Shown: positions 8,797-17,813 of the stretch, piece after piece | How positions within the stretch are numbered: the first letter of the stretch is position 1 | How the letters are laid out: the number at the start of each line of letters is the position of its first letter | Assembly (NCBI RefSeq): GCF_023221595.1 | Contig: NZ_CP096563.1 | Span: 4,831,001 to 4,895,000 of the forward strand | Length of the DNA: 64,000 nt | Source: Rhodococcus qingshengii JCM 15477 | Lineage (GTDB): Bacteria; Actinomycetota; Actinomycetes; Mycobacteriales; Mycobacteriaceae | Reading direction: 5' to 3' | Translations under genes and position numbers: made by a program | Notes under the pieces: generated by a model | What the model was told of the DNA's origin: nothing | Databases searched by the model: none | Seen by the model: the letters and a program-made list of their open reading frames with translations, nothing else

Positions 8797-10452
8797 TCAG
8801 CCGGCGCGCCCACTGATCGCGCCGACGAAGACCTTCGGGATGTCTGCCGGTGTCGGAGCGAAGTGGCTGTTGCCGCCGGTGAGAGCCGAAATCTGCTCGA
8901 GCACATCGGTATCGGCGTCATCGGTGACACCGATGGTGATGATCGGTACCGGCCGCGTCGGGTCCTGCTCGCGAGTCAGGGTGTCGAGAAGTTCCTGCAG
9001 CGAGATACTCGACGGATCATCGTTCGCACCGTCGGTCAGTAGAATCACCGAATTGATCGAGGCCGGATCGTAAGTCTGTTGCATGGACCGATACGCGGCG
9101 AGAACGCTGTCGTACAAACCTGTTCCGCCGCCGACGATCGAAGAGAGGCTGTCGATCCGAGACAGCAGTTTGCTCCGATGATCCGTGTCGCCTTCAGTTG
9201 CATCCATACGGGCGACAGGTGCGAGTTCGCGGTAGTCCGTGCCCTCGCCGAGGTCTACGGAGAATGCCCAGAGACCCAATTGTGCGTTGGCGGGAAACAT
9301 TCGGATCGCAATGTCACCGGCCTGCGCCGTCGCGGCCATTCGAGTGACCCCGTCCTGCATGTAGTCCATGGACCCCGAGACGTCGACAACTGCCAGTGCA
9401 CGGGAAGGCCTGGACAGAATCTCGTACCGCGCAAGCGCTTTGGTGACCACAGACGGATCGGACGGCACCAGCGAGCCAACCTTTCCCACTCCACCGGCGA
9501 CCGGCGGGGCCTGATCCGCGCCGCGGAACCCGAAGCCGGCAAGTACGGAGCGCCCGGTGTCCGATGCCAGCGCTGCCGCCAGCAGTTTGCCGGCGTCGTC
9601 CGCCGCCGACGAGTCTGCACCCACACTTGCCATCGGGTAGTCCATGAAGACCGAACCGGAAGACGGTACCGACGCGGTGAGTCGACTGTCCGCATGTGCG
9701 GCGAGATAAGCCTCGAAGGTCTGCTCGGTCGTCACCGCGGTCCCGCCGTCCGCGTCCACGGTTTGGATGCGTCCGGTCGAACCGGTTTCCTTCAGATTTC
9801 CGTACTGCGCTTGCGCCACCGGGACCAGGGCTGCCGAAATGGACGTGAGGTCCCCGCCCCGCGACTGGGCCTCGGCAAAGGCTGCCACGATCGGTGCGCT
9901 GGAGACGGCACTGGTGAGGGGATCGCCGATGTGCAGTGCTGGAGCGCCGAGGACATCCGTCCAAGCGGCGGGTGCCTCGCTTCCCGGCGCCGAGACAGTG
10001 ACAACAGGGGTGGACGCGACCGAGTTGCTGATCCGGCGAATCTCCTGCCCGCTAGCCGAAACCTTGTCCAACCATTCGCTCGAATCAGGGATCCACAGTG
10101 CGGGTGCCGAACCGTCGGCGATCGCCGCGACGGTGAGCACGGGATCTTGCGGCGTCACACTGAGCGAGCTGCACCCGAGTTCCGTAGCGGGGATGGCAGC
10201 GGCGACAGCTTCGAGTCCCGAGGCGATCGACGGATCGGCGGCCACGGTCACGGTTTCCGGGTTCTCACAGCTGGTTGCCGTCGCAGCTGTGACAGCACTC
10301 GCACCGAGTTCTCCCTTGTCGCTGACGCTTTTGAACGTCACGGCGAATGCTGCGGTTCCACCGACTGCGACTACTGCCAAGAGTCCGATCAGAACCTGCA
10401 CGGATCGAGGCATGGACGCAGGTGGTGCGCCGTACCCATGACGAGACGACAT
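8797..10452 (-). CDS. Substrate-binding and VWA domain-containing protein
   Basis: 551 residues. One TM helix near the N-terminus (SVQVLIGLLAVVAVGGTAAFA) anchors an extracytoplasmic protein. The middle resembles a periplasmic-binding domain, and the C-terminal third is a von Willebrand A domain. Its metal site is intact: DVSGS (DxSxS), the Thr of GGGTGLYDSV and the Asp of LLTDGAND. VWA domains bind partner proteins or matrix through a divalent ion. ATG at 10452 is chosen because GGAAAGGA precedes it at good spacing. No operon partner is obvious. The Mg-chelatase/MoxR context of many VWA proteins is absent, so the role is unknown. Confidence 0.87.
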   Translation of the reverse strand: MSSRHGYGAPPASMPRSVQVLIGLLAVVAVGGTAAFAVTFKSVSDKGELGASAVTAATATSCENPETVTVAADPSIASGLEAVAAAIPATELGCSSLSVTPQDPVLTVAAIADGSAPALWIPDSSEWLDKVSASGQEIRRISNSVASTPVVTVSAPGSEAPAAWTDVLGAPALHIGDPLTSAVSSAPIVAAFAEAQSRGGDLTSISAALVPVAQAQYGNLKETGSTGRIQTVDADGGTAVTTEQTFEAYLAAHADSRLTASVPSSGSVFMDYPMASVGADSSAADDAGKLLAAALASDTGRSVLAGFGFRGADQAPPVAGGVGKVGSLVPSDPSVVTKALARYEILSRPSRALAVVDVSGSMDYMQDGVTRMAATAQAGDIAIRMFPANAQLGLWAFSVDLGEGTDYRELAPVARMDATEGDTDHRSKLLSRIDSLSSIVGGGTGLYDSVLAAYRSMQQTYDPASINSVILLTDGANDDPSSISLQELLDTLTREQDPTRPVPIITIGVTDDADTDVLEQISALTGGNSHFAPTPADIPKVFVGAISGRAG

Positions 10453-10524
10453 TGATCGAATCCTTTCCGGCGGGACCCGCATCAATAACCAACCGATGCC
10501 CGGTTTATCCCGCCGAAAAGAATC

Positions 10525-10570
10525 CTAACTCATGTTAGCGGTGAAGTAGCTCGATGTGGAAATCTCCACA
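10525..10570. repeat. Two small inverted repeats 3' of the SRPBCC gene
   Basis: CTAAC-tcat-GTTAG at 10525-10538 and TGTGGA-aatc-TCCACA at 10555-10570 lie between the VWA start and the SRPBCC stop. They could be a weak terminator for the SRPBCC gene or a site upstream of the VWA gene. Neither has a T-run. Confidence 0.3.
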
Positions 10571-10571
10571 A

Positions 10572-11003
10572 CTAGGTGTAGATCTGGACAAACTGGGCCA
10601 GCGACTTCTCCACATCGCCTTTGAGCGCCCGCGCCACACTCGAACCGATCGGGCCGAACAACGGCGCGCCGCCCAACTCGACTGTCAGCGCGAGTTCCGA
10701 CCCGTCGCCCTTTGCCTTCACGTCGAGTTCGAGACCGAGCTTGACCCCGCCCTTGCCGTCTCCCTTGAGCGAGATCGCCTTCGGAACGTCGTACTTCTTG
10801 ATGGTCCACCGAACGCGGTTGCGCAGGCCCTTCACGGTCACGACCGACCTGATCTCGGTGCCGACACCCAGTTGTTCGGGAAGTTCACTGCGCCATCCGT
10901 CGTGAACCACGAGCCAGTTTTCGTATCCACTGAGATCGGACGCCTTGTCCCACACTTCCTGAGGAGGAAGCGGAACGTCGATTTTCACTGTGAGCTTTGC
11001 CAT
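10572..11003 (-). CDS. SRPBCC-fold protein, Rv0910-like (putative type II toxin family)
   Basis: 143 residues with a polyketide-cyclase/START-like (SRPBCC) fold along its whole length. The opening MAKLTVKIDVPLPPQEVWDK and the segment LGGAPLFGPIGSSVARALKG closely match what I remember of M. tuberculosis Rv0910, proposed as the toxin of an Rv0909/Rv0910 pair. In that species the partner is immediately upstream. Here an Rv0909-like gene occurs about 9.8 kb away at 20815-21006. Whether this protein is toxic is unknown; SRPBCC proteins more often bind lipids or hydrophobic ligands. It stands alone downstream of mctC. Confidence 0.75.
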   Translation of the reverse strand: MAKLTVKIDVPLPPQEVWDKASDLSGYENWLVVHDGWRSELPEQLGVGTEIRSVVTVKGLRNRVRWTIKKYDVPKAISLKGDGKGGVKLGLELDVKAKGDGSELALTVELGGAPLFGPIGSSVARALKGDVEKSLAQFVQIYT

Positions 11004-11014
11004 GGCAGAACAAT

Positions 11015-11068
11015 AAGCCCCGTGCGCCTTTTCCGTAACCAGAGGTACCAGAAAGACGCACGGGGCTT
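11015..11068 (-). terminator. Inverted repeat after mctC, probable terminator
   Basis: Arms AAGCCCCGTGCG (11015-11026) and CGCACGGGGCTT (11057-11068) are perfect 12-bp complements separated by 30 bases, between the mctC stop and the SRPBCC start. A short GGGGC-AAA-GCCCC hairpin nested at the mctC end could compete with it. This may terminate mctC or attenuate read-through into the SRPBCC gene. Confidence 0.5.
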
Positions 11069-11076
11069 TGCCCCTC

Positions 11077-12714
11077 TTAGTGGCTGACAGCCTTTTCGAC
11101 GCCGACGCCGGTGAGGGAGCGAACTTCCATCTCCGCCTGCTTTGCCGGATCTTCGATCTTGTTACGTCCGATGTACGTACCGACGATGCCGAGGACGAAT
11201 GCCAGCGGAATCGAGACGATGCCGGGGTTCGAGAGCGGGAACCAGGCGAAGTCGGAGTTCGGGAACATCGACGACGGCTTGCCCGACACTGCCGGGGAGA
11301 ACACGATCAGCGTCAAGCAGCTGACCAAACCGCCGTAGATGCTGAAGAGCGCACCGGTGGTGTTGAACTTCTTCCAGAACAGCGAGTACAGCAGGGTGGG
11401 CAGGTTCGCCGAGGCCGCCACTGCGAAGGCGAGGGCCACCAGGAAGGCGATGTTCTGCCCCATCGCCATGATGCCGAGAACGATGGAGACGAGTCCGATG
11501 ACCACGACGGTGATTCGAGAAACTCGAACCTGCTGCTCCTCGGTTGCGTTGCCGCGCTTGATGACACTGGCGTAGATGTCGTGAGCGAACGACGCCGAAG
11601 CAGTGATCGCGAGACCGGCAACGACGGCGAGGATGGTCGCGAACGCCACCGCGGAGATGATGCCGAGGAAGATGGTGCCACCGAGCTCGAAGGCGAGAAG
11701 CGGAGCGGCCGCGTTCTCCTTACCAGGCGCTGCCAAGATCTTGTCCGGTCCGACCATGCTGGCCGCGCCGTAGCCGAGAACCAGTGTGAACAGGTAGAAG
11801 GCACCGATCAGCGCGATCGCCCAGGTCACCGAGCGGCGAGCTTCCTTGGCAGTGGGCACCGTGTAGAAGCGCATCAGCACGTGCGGCAGGCCCGCCGTGC
11901 CGAGCACCAAAGCGATTCCGAGAGAGATGAAGTCGAGCTTCGTCATTCCGGAAAGACCGTACTTGGCACCGGGCCCGAGGATGTCACGTCCCTGCACACC
12001 CTTGGTGGTGGAACTGTTGACCATGTCCTGCGCATTGGCGAGCAACTGAGAGAAGTTGCCGCGCACTGCCCACAGAACGAGTACGAACATGATTCCGGCT
12101 CCGGCAACCAGCAGAACTGCCTTGACCATCTGTACGTAGGTGGTGCCCTTCATGCCGCCGACCAAGACGTACACGATCATCAGCACACCCACGATCGCGA
12201 CGACGATCGACTGTCCCACCTTGCCGTCGATGTTGAGCAGCAGCGCGACAAGTCCACCGGCGCCGGCCATCTGGGCAAGAAGATAGAAGAGGGAAACGGC
12301 CAGAGTGGACAGGGCCGCCGCCATGCGCACCGGACGCTGCTTGAGTCGGAAGCTCAGCACGTCGGCCATCGTGAATCTGCCTGTGTTCCTGAGCAATTCG
12401 GCGACCAGGAGCAGTGCAACCAACCAGGCGACAAGGAAGCCGATGGAGTACAGGAAGCCGTCGTAGCCGTACACGGCGATCGCACCTGCGATACCGAGGA
12501 ACGATGCCGCCGAGAGGTAGTCACCGGCGATGGCGAACCCGTTCTGCGGGCCGGTGAACTGCCCACCACCGGTGTAGAAGTCGGACGCCTTCTTGGTGGT
12601 CCGGCTGGCGCGGATGACCAGCGTCATGGTCACGACGACAAACGCGAGGAAGATCGCGATGTTGAAGGCTGGGTTTCCTACGTCCGTTCCGGACGCGGCG
12701 AGTGTGGTGATCAC
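11077..12714 (-). CDS. mctC: Monocarboxylate/cation symporter, MctC (ActP-like SSS family)
   Basis: 545 residues, 13 or so TM helices, sodium:solute symporter family. The core helices contain FAIAGDYLSAASFLGIAGAI, the family's conserved TM2 region, and GLPHVLMRFYT. Corynebacterium glutamicum MctC takes up acetate, propionate and pyruvate, and ActP of E. coli is related. Its start overlaps the stop of the DUF485 gene (ATGA at 12711-12714), the same pair as mctB-mctC. Acetate, propionate or pyruvate uptake is therefore the likely job, though the exact substrate is inferred. Confidence 0.9.
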   Translation of the reverse strand: MITTLAASGTDVGNPAFNIAIFLAFVVVTMTLVIRASRTTKKASDFYTGGGQFTGPQNGFAIAGDYLSAASFLGIAGAIAVYGYDGFLYSIGFLVAWLVALLLVAELLRNTGRFTMADVLSFRLKQRPVRMAAALSTLAVSLFYLLAQMAGAGGLVALLLNIDGKVGQSIVVAIVGVLMIVYVLVGGMKGTTYVQMVKAVLLVAGAGIMFVLVLWAVRGNFSQLLANAQDMVNSSTTKGVQGRDILGPGAKYGLSGMTKLDFISLGIALVLGTAGLPHVLMRFYTVPTAKEARRSVTWAIALIGAFYLFTLVLGYGAASMVGPDKILAAPGKENAAAPLLAFELGGTIFLGIISAVAFATILAVVAGLAITASASFAHDIYASVIKRGNATEEQQVRVSRITVVVIGLVSIVLGIMAMGQNIAFLVALAFAVAASANLPTLLYSLFWKKFNTTGALFSIYGGLVSCLTLIVFSPAVSGKPSSMFPNSDFAWFPLSNPGIVSIPLAFVLGIVGTYIGRNKIEDPAKQAEMEVRSLTGVGVEKAVSH

Positions 12715-13073
12715 TGTGCGGGACCTTCCAGTTCTTCACGGATGGCGGCGGAGCGGGGATCGAGCTCACGACCGGCGAACTTCACGTACCACGCGGTGAT
12801 GGCGAAGGTCGTGACGAATTGCCCGAGGCCGAGGATGATGCCGAGATTGATGTTGCCGAGGACCTTGGTGGCCATGAAGTCGTGGGCATAGGTAGCCAGG
12901 ACGACGTACACCGCATACCAGAGCAGGAAGAATGCAGTGATGGGGAAAACGAACTTGCGCAGACGCGTTCGGAGTTCCTGGAATTCGGGACTCGCTTGCA
13001 TGTCTATGAATGCCTGGGCATCCGGGGTGCGTCGCTCTTGCGGCGACCCCTCACTGATTTCTGCTGTGGACAC
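12711..13073 (-). CDS. mctB: DUF485 small membrane protein, MctB-like
   Basis: 120 residues with two TM helices (ITAFFLLWYAVYVVLATYAH and INLGIILGLGQFVTTFAITA) separated by a short loop, the DUF485 layout. A GTG start at 13073 is chosen because AGGAG lies seven bases upstream; the longer reading to 13136 has no such signal. DUF485 proteins are nearly always encoded directly before an acetate/pyruvate-type symporter, as here with a 4-base overlap, and are thought to be accessory to it. Their biochemical role is not established. Confidence 0.88.
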   Translation of the reverse strand: MSTAEISEGSPQERRTPDAQAFIDMQASPEFQELRTRLRKFVFPITAFFLLWYAVYVVLATYAHDFMATKVLGNINLGIILGLGQFVTTFAITAWYVKFAGRELDPRSAAIREELEGPAQ

Positions 13074-13235
13074 TGCCGGCTCCTCGCCTCGCGTGTGAAG
13101 TGAACTACGCACAGACGTTAGTGAGATCGGAGTCACATGAAGACGCTGTGGCGTCAGTCACACGGTGAGCAGTCGCGCGCTGCGCCGAACGGTCAGGCAG
13201 GCGCGACCAACGGCAGAGGGTTCGGGCGGTGAAAG

Positions 13236-14987
13236 TCAGGGTTGGCGAAGATCGTCTTCGCGATCGGAGCCCATTCCGAGACGTTCCGGGGCGTGCATCC
13301 GCGTGAAGATTCGCGCAATATCTGCCGGTATCTGCTTCGACGACACCTTGCTCACGACGATCATCGTGAGGAACGCCAGCGGCACGCTCACCGCGGCCGG
13401 GAACGCGAAAATGGCTGCCGGCCAGCCACCGAGGACGTCCTCCGACAAACCACCCAGGACGGCGACAGTAGCGGCAGTGCCCGCAACACATCCACCGACA
13501 ACCATCCCCGCCCCCGCGCCGACGGCAGTCAGACCGCGCCACCAGATACCCAATACGAGCAGTGGGCAGAGCGTCGACGCAGCGACTGCGAACACCAAAC
13601 CGACGGTTCTCGAGAGGTCGACCGACACCACCGCCAGCGACAGCACGAGAGGAACGACCCCGGCCAGTAGCGCTGCAATACGGAAGTCTCGAACTCGACC
13701 ACGGAGAACATCGGTACTGACGACGCCGGCGATGCTGACGAGCAATCCGGACGACGTCGACAGGAAAGCGGCGATGGCACCGGACGCCACGAGGGCTGCC
13801 AGCAGTTGTCCGCCCCACCCCGAGAACACCGAGCCCGGCAACAGCAGCACCGCCGCGTCAGAGGTGCCGGTGATCAGAAGTTGCGGGACGTACAGTCGAG
13901 CGAAAACACCGAGGAGTGTCGGAAACAGGTAGAACACGCTGACCAGACCGACAACGGCGAGCGACGTCAGACGGGCTGCCCGGCCGTCGGGGTTGGTGTA
14001 GAACCGGACGAGAACATGAGGAAGGCCGAGCGTTCCGAGGAAGGTCGCGAGCATCAGCGAGTACACCTGGTACATCGGGTGCGGCCCACCGAAACCCCAA
14101 CCCGGGGTGATCCAGTCAGAGTTCTGCGCGGGCGCTCCGGCGACGACAGGGACAGCGGCTCCCGCGTCGAGGACCATGGACATGCCTTCACCGAGAGTGT
14201 GCTCCCCCGGCCCCAGGGTCATCGTGCCTTCGACCGCTCGCCCGTCGACTGTGCCGCCGCTGACCGTCACCGGCTCGGACACCTGGACGACGACGTCGGT
14301 GGTGATGTCGACGGTCGTCGCAGTGGTGACCGTCGGCGGCATCGACGCGCCGACGTCGTGGTGATCGCCGAAGAAGTAGAAGGTCAGTGCCACAGCGGGA
14401 ATCGCGACGGCAGTCAGTTTCAGCCAGTACTGGAAGGCCTGAACGAAGGTGATCGAGCGCATCCCGCCGCCGACGACGTTGGCGATGACGATGACCCCGA
14501 CCGCTACGCCGCCGATCCAACTGGGAACCCCGAGCAAGATATTGAGCGTCAGTCCCGCGCCTTGGAACTGTGGAATCAAATACAGGATGCACACCATCGC
14601 GACCACGAGCATCGCGAGCTTGCGCAATCGCGGTGAGCCGAGACGGAACTCGGCGAAATCGGGGACGGTATACGCACCGGAACGCCGAAGCGGCGCTGCG
14701 ACGAACAGCAGCAGGGCGAGGTATCCGGCGGTGAAGCCGATGGGATACCAGAGTGCGTCGGCGCCGTACTTGGCGACCAGCCCCGCAACACCGAGAAACG
14801 AAGCGGCAGAGAGGTACTCGCCGGAGATGGCCGTCGCATTCCACCGCGCACTGACGGTTCTGGACGCGACGAGAAAGTCCGAGGTGGTACGAGCGAGCCG
14901 AACGCCGTAGATTCCGATAGCCACCGTCGCGACAGCTGCTGCCACGATGCCGAGCACCGTCAACACCGGGATAGGTTGTCCTCCCAC
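13236..14987 (-). CDS. Second cation/acetate-type symporter (SSS family) with enlarged extracytoplasmic loop
   Basis: About 583 residues from GTG 14987; the start could also be GTG 14966, and overlap with the upstream stop suggests translational coupling. Core helices match mctC (NATAISGEYLSAASFLGVAG; GLPHVLVRFYTNPDGRAARL). It is a paralogue with an unusual feature: after the FYFFGDHHDVGAS segment there is an insert of about 80 residues, rich in Thr, Val and Gly, where MctC has a shorter loop. It lies directly downstream of a LytS-type kinase and LytTR regulator in one overlapping run. It is thus likely the transporter that this two-component system governs, a parallel to BtsSR/BtsT pyruvate uptake in E. 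coli. The substrate is not known. Confidence 0.85.
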   Translation of the reverse strand: MGGQPIPVLTVLGIVAAAVATVAIGIYGVRLARTTSDFLVASRTVSARWNATAISGEYLSAASFLGVAGLVAKYGADALWYPIGFTAGYLALLLFVAAPLRRSGAYTVPDFAEFRLGSPRLRKLAMLVVAMVCILYLIPQFQGAGLTLNILLGVPSWIGGVAVGVIVIANVVGGGMRSITFVQAFQYWLKLTAVAIPAVALTFYFFGDHHDVGASMPPTVTTATTVDITTDVVVQVSEPVTVSGGTVDGRAVEGTMTLGPGEHTLGEGMSMVLDAGAAVPVVAGAPAQNSDWITPGWGFGGPHPMYQVYSLMLATFLGTLGLPHVLVRFYTNPDGRAARLTSLAVVGLVSVFYLFPTLLGVFARLYVPQLLITGTSDAAVLLLPGSVFSGWGGQLLAALVASGAIAAFLSTSSGLLVSIAGVVSTDVLRGRVRDFRIAALLAGVVPLVLSLAVVSVDLSRTVGLVFAVAASTLCPLLVLGIWWRGLTAVGAGAGMVVGGCVAGTAATVAVLGGLSEDVLGGWPAAIFAFPAAVSVPLAFLTMIVVSKVSSKQIPADIARIFTRMHAPERLGMGSDREDDLRQP

Positions 14988-14997
14988 AGTGCCGCGC

Positions 14998-15369
14998 TCA
15001 GTCGTCCACGATGTCGTTGAAGTCCTGCTCGTTTCGCTCCGCACGACGCACGAACACCCAACCGGTCGTCAACAGCAAGGGATACACGGCGCCGCCCATC
15101 ACGAGCCACGGCAACCGGATGCCAAGGACCGCGACCTCCGAGAGCGTCGGGAAGAGATGCGTCAGCAGCGGCACCGCACACAGGAGCCCGGCTGCGACGA
15201 CGGCAAGGCGAATCGCCAGTCCCAACTGCGCGCGAACGAGACCGCGGATCATGGCGTCACCGACTTCGGTCTGTTCCTGCACCTCCACCCGTGTTCGCAC
15301 GATCCGTGCGCCACTACGTTGCGCCAACACAACGCGCTCACGCTGCGGAGGATCGGACTGCGACGTCAC
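14998..15369 (-). CDS. Small membrane protein between the LytTR regulator and symporter
   Basis: 123 residues from a GTG at 15369 that overlaps the regulator's TGA (GTGA, 15366-15369), a coupled start. Two TM helices (GLAIRLAVVAAGLLCAVPLL and VLGIRLPWLVMGGAVYPLLL) sit between a polar N-terminus and the acidic tail ERNEQDFNDIVDD. Size and position recall the DUF485 partner of mctC, though the sequence is not obviously DUF485. It is probably an accessory subunit of the symporter encoded next. Confidence 0.8.
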   Translation of the reverse strand: MTSQSDPPQRERVVLAQRSGARIVRTRVEVQEQTEVGDAMIRGLVRAQLGLAIRLAVVAAGLLCAVPLLTHLFPTLSEVAVLGIRLPWLVMGGAVYPLLLTTGWVFVRRAERNEQDFNDIVDD

Positions 15370-16196
15370 CGCGACAACCAACTCTGCTTGGGCGCACGAA
15401 CCAGTCGATCCTTGAGTTCACGGGTGTGTCTGCGACTGACCGGAAGCTCGACGGGAGGCTTGTCGCCGTGCGGGCGCAGACAGACCACCAAACCGCTGCC
15501 TACTGTGCGGATGCCGGTGACCAGCGCCAGAGACACCAGGTAGGAGCGGTGCACACGCAAGAAGCCCGCGTCGGCCCAGCGTGATTCGAGCGTCGAGATC
15601 GGGATGCGCACCAGGTGCGACTTTCCAGCGGTGTGCAAACGCGCGTAGTCCCCGTCGGCTTCCACCCACTCCACCGAGGAACGCTGAACGAGCGTCGTTA
15701 CACCGCCCAGTTCCACCGGGATCACCTCGTCCGTGGGCGCAGCTTCGGGTTTGCTCTCACTCTTGGTGCGCCCGGCGAGTCCCACGATCCGCTGAACGGC
15801 CTGAGCGAGACGCTCCTCCCGGAGCGGTTTGAGTAGGTAGTCGACGGCGCCGAGATCGAATGCGTCAACCGCTCGATCGTCGTGCGCTGTCACGAACACC
15901 ACGGGCGGTGGCGTCGCGAAATTGGAGAGGATGCCTGCCAGTTCGAGACCGTCGAGTCCGGGCATGTTGATGTCGAGAAACACCGCGTCGATGCTTCCAC
16001 CGCGCAGTATCCGCAACGCTGTCGTCGCATCCGATGCCGTGTGAACGTGCGCCACCGAGTCCTCGGCGCGCAGCAAGAAGGCCAGCTCGTCGAGGGCTGG
16101 TTTCTCGTCGTCGACGGCAAGGACGGTCAGCTGGGCATCAGTGTCAGTCTCGTTCACAACAGGTCCATGTTCCCACGACGGTTTCAGCCTGATCAT
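15366..16196 (-). CDS. LytTR-family response regulator
   Basis: 276 residues. The N-terminal receiver domain (LTVLAVDDEKPALDELAFLL) has the phosphoacceptor Asp75 in AVFLDINMPG and the conserved Lys in DYLLKPL. A linker leads to a C-terminal LytTR DNA-binding domain (VEWVEADGDYARLHT, FLRVHRSYLVSL). LytTR regulators bind pairs of short direct repeats. The cognate kinase is the preceding gene, 12 bases upstream. The start is uncertain: ATG 16196 or GTG 16157, neither with a strong ribosome site. Downstream come a small membrane protein and a symporter, the likely targets. Confidence 0.92.
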   Translation of the reverse strand: MIRLKPSWEHGPVVNETDTDAQLTVLAVDDEKPALDELAFLLRAEDSVAHVHTASDATTALRILRGGSIDAVFLDINMPGLDGLELAGILSNFATPPPVVFVTAHDDRAVDAFDLGAVDYLLKPLREERLAQAVQRIVGLAGRTKSESKPEAAPTDEVIPVELGGVTTLVQRSSVEWVEADGDYARLHTAGKSHLVRIPISTLESRWADAGFLRVHRSYLVSLALVTGIRTVGSGLVVCLRPHGDKPPVELPVSRRHTRELKDRLVRAPKQSWLSR

Positions 16197-16208
16197 CGAA
16201 GGCGAGAA

Positions 16209-17426
16209 TCAGACGTGAATACCCTGCTTGAACTTGGGAACACGCATGCTGACCTTCGTACCGGCACCCGGCGCTGTCTCCACCACGAGTCCGTAGTCGT
16301 TGCCGAACGCGGCACGAAGTCTGTCGTCGACGTTGGCCAAACCGACGTGAGCAGCTTCTCGTGCGCTGGGTCGCCCCGATCCCGACTCGATGGCGTCGAG
16401 CGAACCGGAGCGCAGTAGTTCGGGGTCCATCCCCACACCGTCGTCCTCGACGCTGATGATGCAGTCCGGTCCCTCGTCCGCGGCCACGATGCTCACGGTC
16501 CCGCCCTCCGGCTTACTCGAAATGCCGTGACGAACCGCGTTCTCGACCAGCGGCTGGAGGGCAAGGAAAGGAAGAACCACGTTGAGCACTTCGGGTGCTA
16601 TCTGAAGGCGGACGTTCAGAGCCTCCCCGAATCGCGCGCGTTCGAGGGTCAGGTAACGATCGATGTTGCGCAGCTCGTCGGCAAGCAGGGTGAACTCACC
16701 CGCAGATCGGAACGAGTACCGCGTGAAGTCCGCGAACTCGAGGATCAGTTCTCTGGCCCGCGCCGGATCGGTTCGAACAAACGATGCGACCGTGTTGAGC
16801 GCGTTGTAGATGAAATGAGGACTGATCTGTGCGCGCAGGGCACGCACTTCGGCTCGATCCAACAGGGCTCTGGACGCGTCGAGGTCGGCGAGTTCGATCT
16901 GACTGCAGGCATATCGTGCCACCTCGGTGACCGCTCCGAGCATTCCCGGCCACGGGTCCTCGCTGGTGACGATTCCCAGTACGCCGACCACGCCGATGTC
17001 CTCGATCAGCAGGGGCTGAGCGATCAGCGCTCGCACATGGTGATCGCTCGGTCCGCGCACCAGGTCCGAGTGCGTGACGAGTACCCGGCGTTCGCCTTCG
17101 ATCGCACGAATGGCGGCGTCGTGGAATTGTTCGGACAACGCTTCGTGACGGCCGTCCCACGCCAACAGGTTTCCCGACGCGTCTGCCAGGCCCAGACCGG
17201 AGCCGCCGGTCAGCTCACGTAGGTGAGGCGCCGCCTCGGCGGCCGAATTCTCGTCGAGTCCACGCCGAAGTGGCCGCGCGGCAAGCGAAGCCGTATGGAG
17301 AGCGGCATGGACGGCACGTTCGGTGGGGGTGGTCACCTCACGTCTGGTGCGCATCCACACAGCCGTCAGCGCCCCGGCCACTGCGAGAATCAGCACGCTG
17401 AGAAGCGCGACCACGGCCGGACTCAA
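16209..17426 (-). CDS. LytS-type sensor histidine kinase
   Basis: 405 residues from TTG 17426. That TTG overlaps the upstream stop (TTGA, 17423-17426) and has GAGGA before it, so I prefer it to a longer arginine-rich extension. One N-terminal TM helix (VVALLSVLILAVAGALTAVW) is followed by a GAF-like cytoplasmic sensor region (LGLADASGNLLAWDG to GVVGVLGIV). Then come the His_kinase motif ISPHFIYNALNTV with His204 and an HATPase domain (QPLVENAVRHGI; VEDDGVGMDP; GLANVDDRLRAAFG). It lacks the 5TM-LytS sensor of BtsS/LytS, so the signal is probably sensed in or near the cytoplasm. It pairs with the LytTR regulator directly downstream. Confidence 0.91.
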   Translation of the reverse strand: MSPAVVALLSVLILAVAGALTAVWMRTRREVTTPTERAVHAALHTASLAARPLRRGLDENSAAEAAPHLRELTGGSGLGLADASGNLLAWDGRHEALSEQFHDAAIRAIEGERRVLVTHSDLVRGPSDHHVRALIAQPLLIEDIGVVGVLGIVTSEDPWPGMLGAVTEVARYACSQIELADLDASRALLDRAEVRALRAQISPHFIYNALNTVASFVRTDPARARELILEFADFTRYSFRSAGEFTLLADELRNIDRYLTLERARFGEALNVRLQIAPEVLNVVLPFLALQPLVENAVRHGISSKPEGGTVSIVAADEGPDCIISVEDDGVGMDPELLRSGSLDAIESGSGRPSAREAAHVGLANVDDRLRAAFGNDYGLVVETAPGAGTKVSMRVPKFKQGIHV

Positions 17427-17809
17427 CGCGAGTCCTCGTCCAGTTTCCGTATCAGTGTTTTCGGAGCCACCGTGCGGTACGCATCTTCGACGACGTCGGC
17501 TACGTCGTTCCAGAATTTCTCGTCCTCGGTCTCGTCGGCACTCGGAACGTCGAGGTACACGCCGATCCATCCCCGGCCACCCACGTACGGAGGGACGAAG
17601 AACCTCGACGGATCACGACTGACCCAATCTGCCTGCGCCCCAGGTGGGGCCGCGGCCCAGATCGCGACGCGATCGTCGTGGTGGTGATCTGCCATGGTGA
17701 CGAACTGCGGCGCCTTGCGCACGAACCACGACGCTTCACCGTGGCTGACCCGCTCGGTCGCCTCCGGCAATGCCAGTGCAAGAGCGCGGATTCGTGCCGA
17801 GGCCTTCAT
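17423..17809 (-). CDS. MmcQ/YjbR family DNA-binding-like protein
   Basis: 128 residues from ATG 17809. The family signature is visible as an N-terminal helix (ARIRALALALPEATERVSHG), the WFVRKAPQFVTM strand, the DHHHDDRVAIWAAA segment and a C-terminal YRTVAPKTLIRKL. MmcQ/YjbR proteins have a CyaY-like fold; their function is not settled. It starts four bases after the lipase stop and its own stop overlaps the kinase start, so all are probably co-transcribed. Confidence 0.86.
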   Translation of the reverse strand: MKASARIRALALALPEATERVSHGEASWFVRKAPQFVTMADHHHDDRVAIWAAAPPGAQADWVSRDPSRFFVPPYVGGRGWIGVYLDVPSADETEDEKFWNDVADVVEDAYRTVAPKTLIRKLDEDSR

Positions 17810-17813
17810 CGAT

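Noticed and set aside
9079..10455. Long open frame on the plus strand opposite the VWA gene
   Set aside because: Shadow of the antisense gene; Arg-rich with no family signature.
11068..12891. Long open frame on the plus strand opposite mctC
   Set aside because: Composition is Arg/Glu/Asp/Gln with no hydrophobic core; the minus strand carries the clear symporter.
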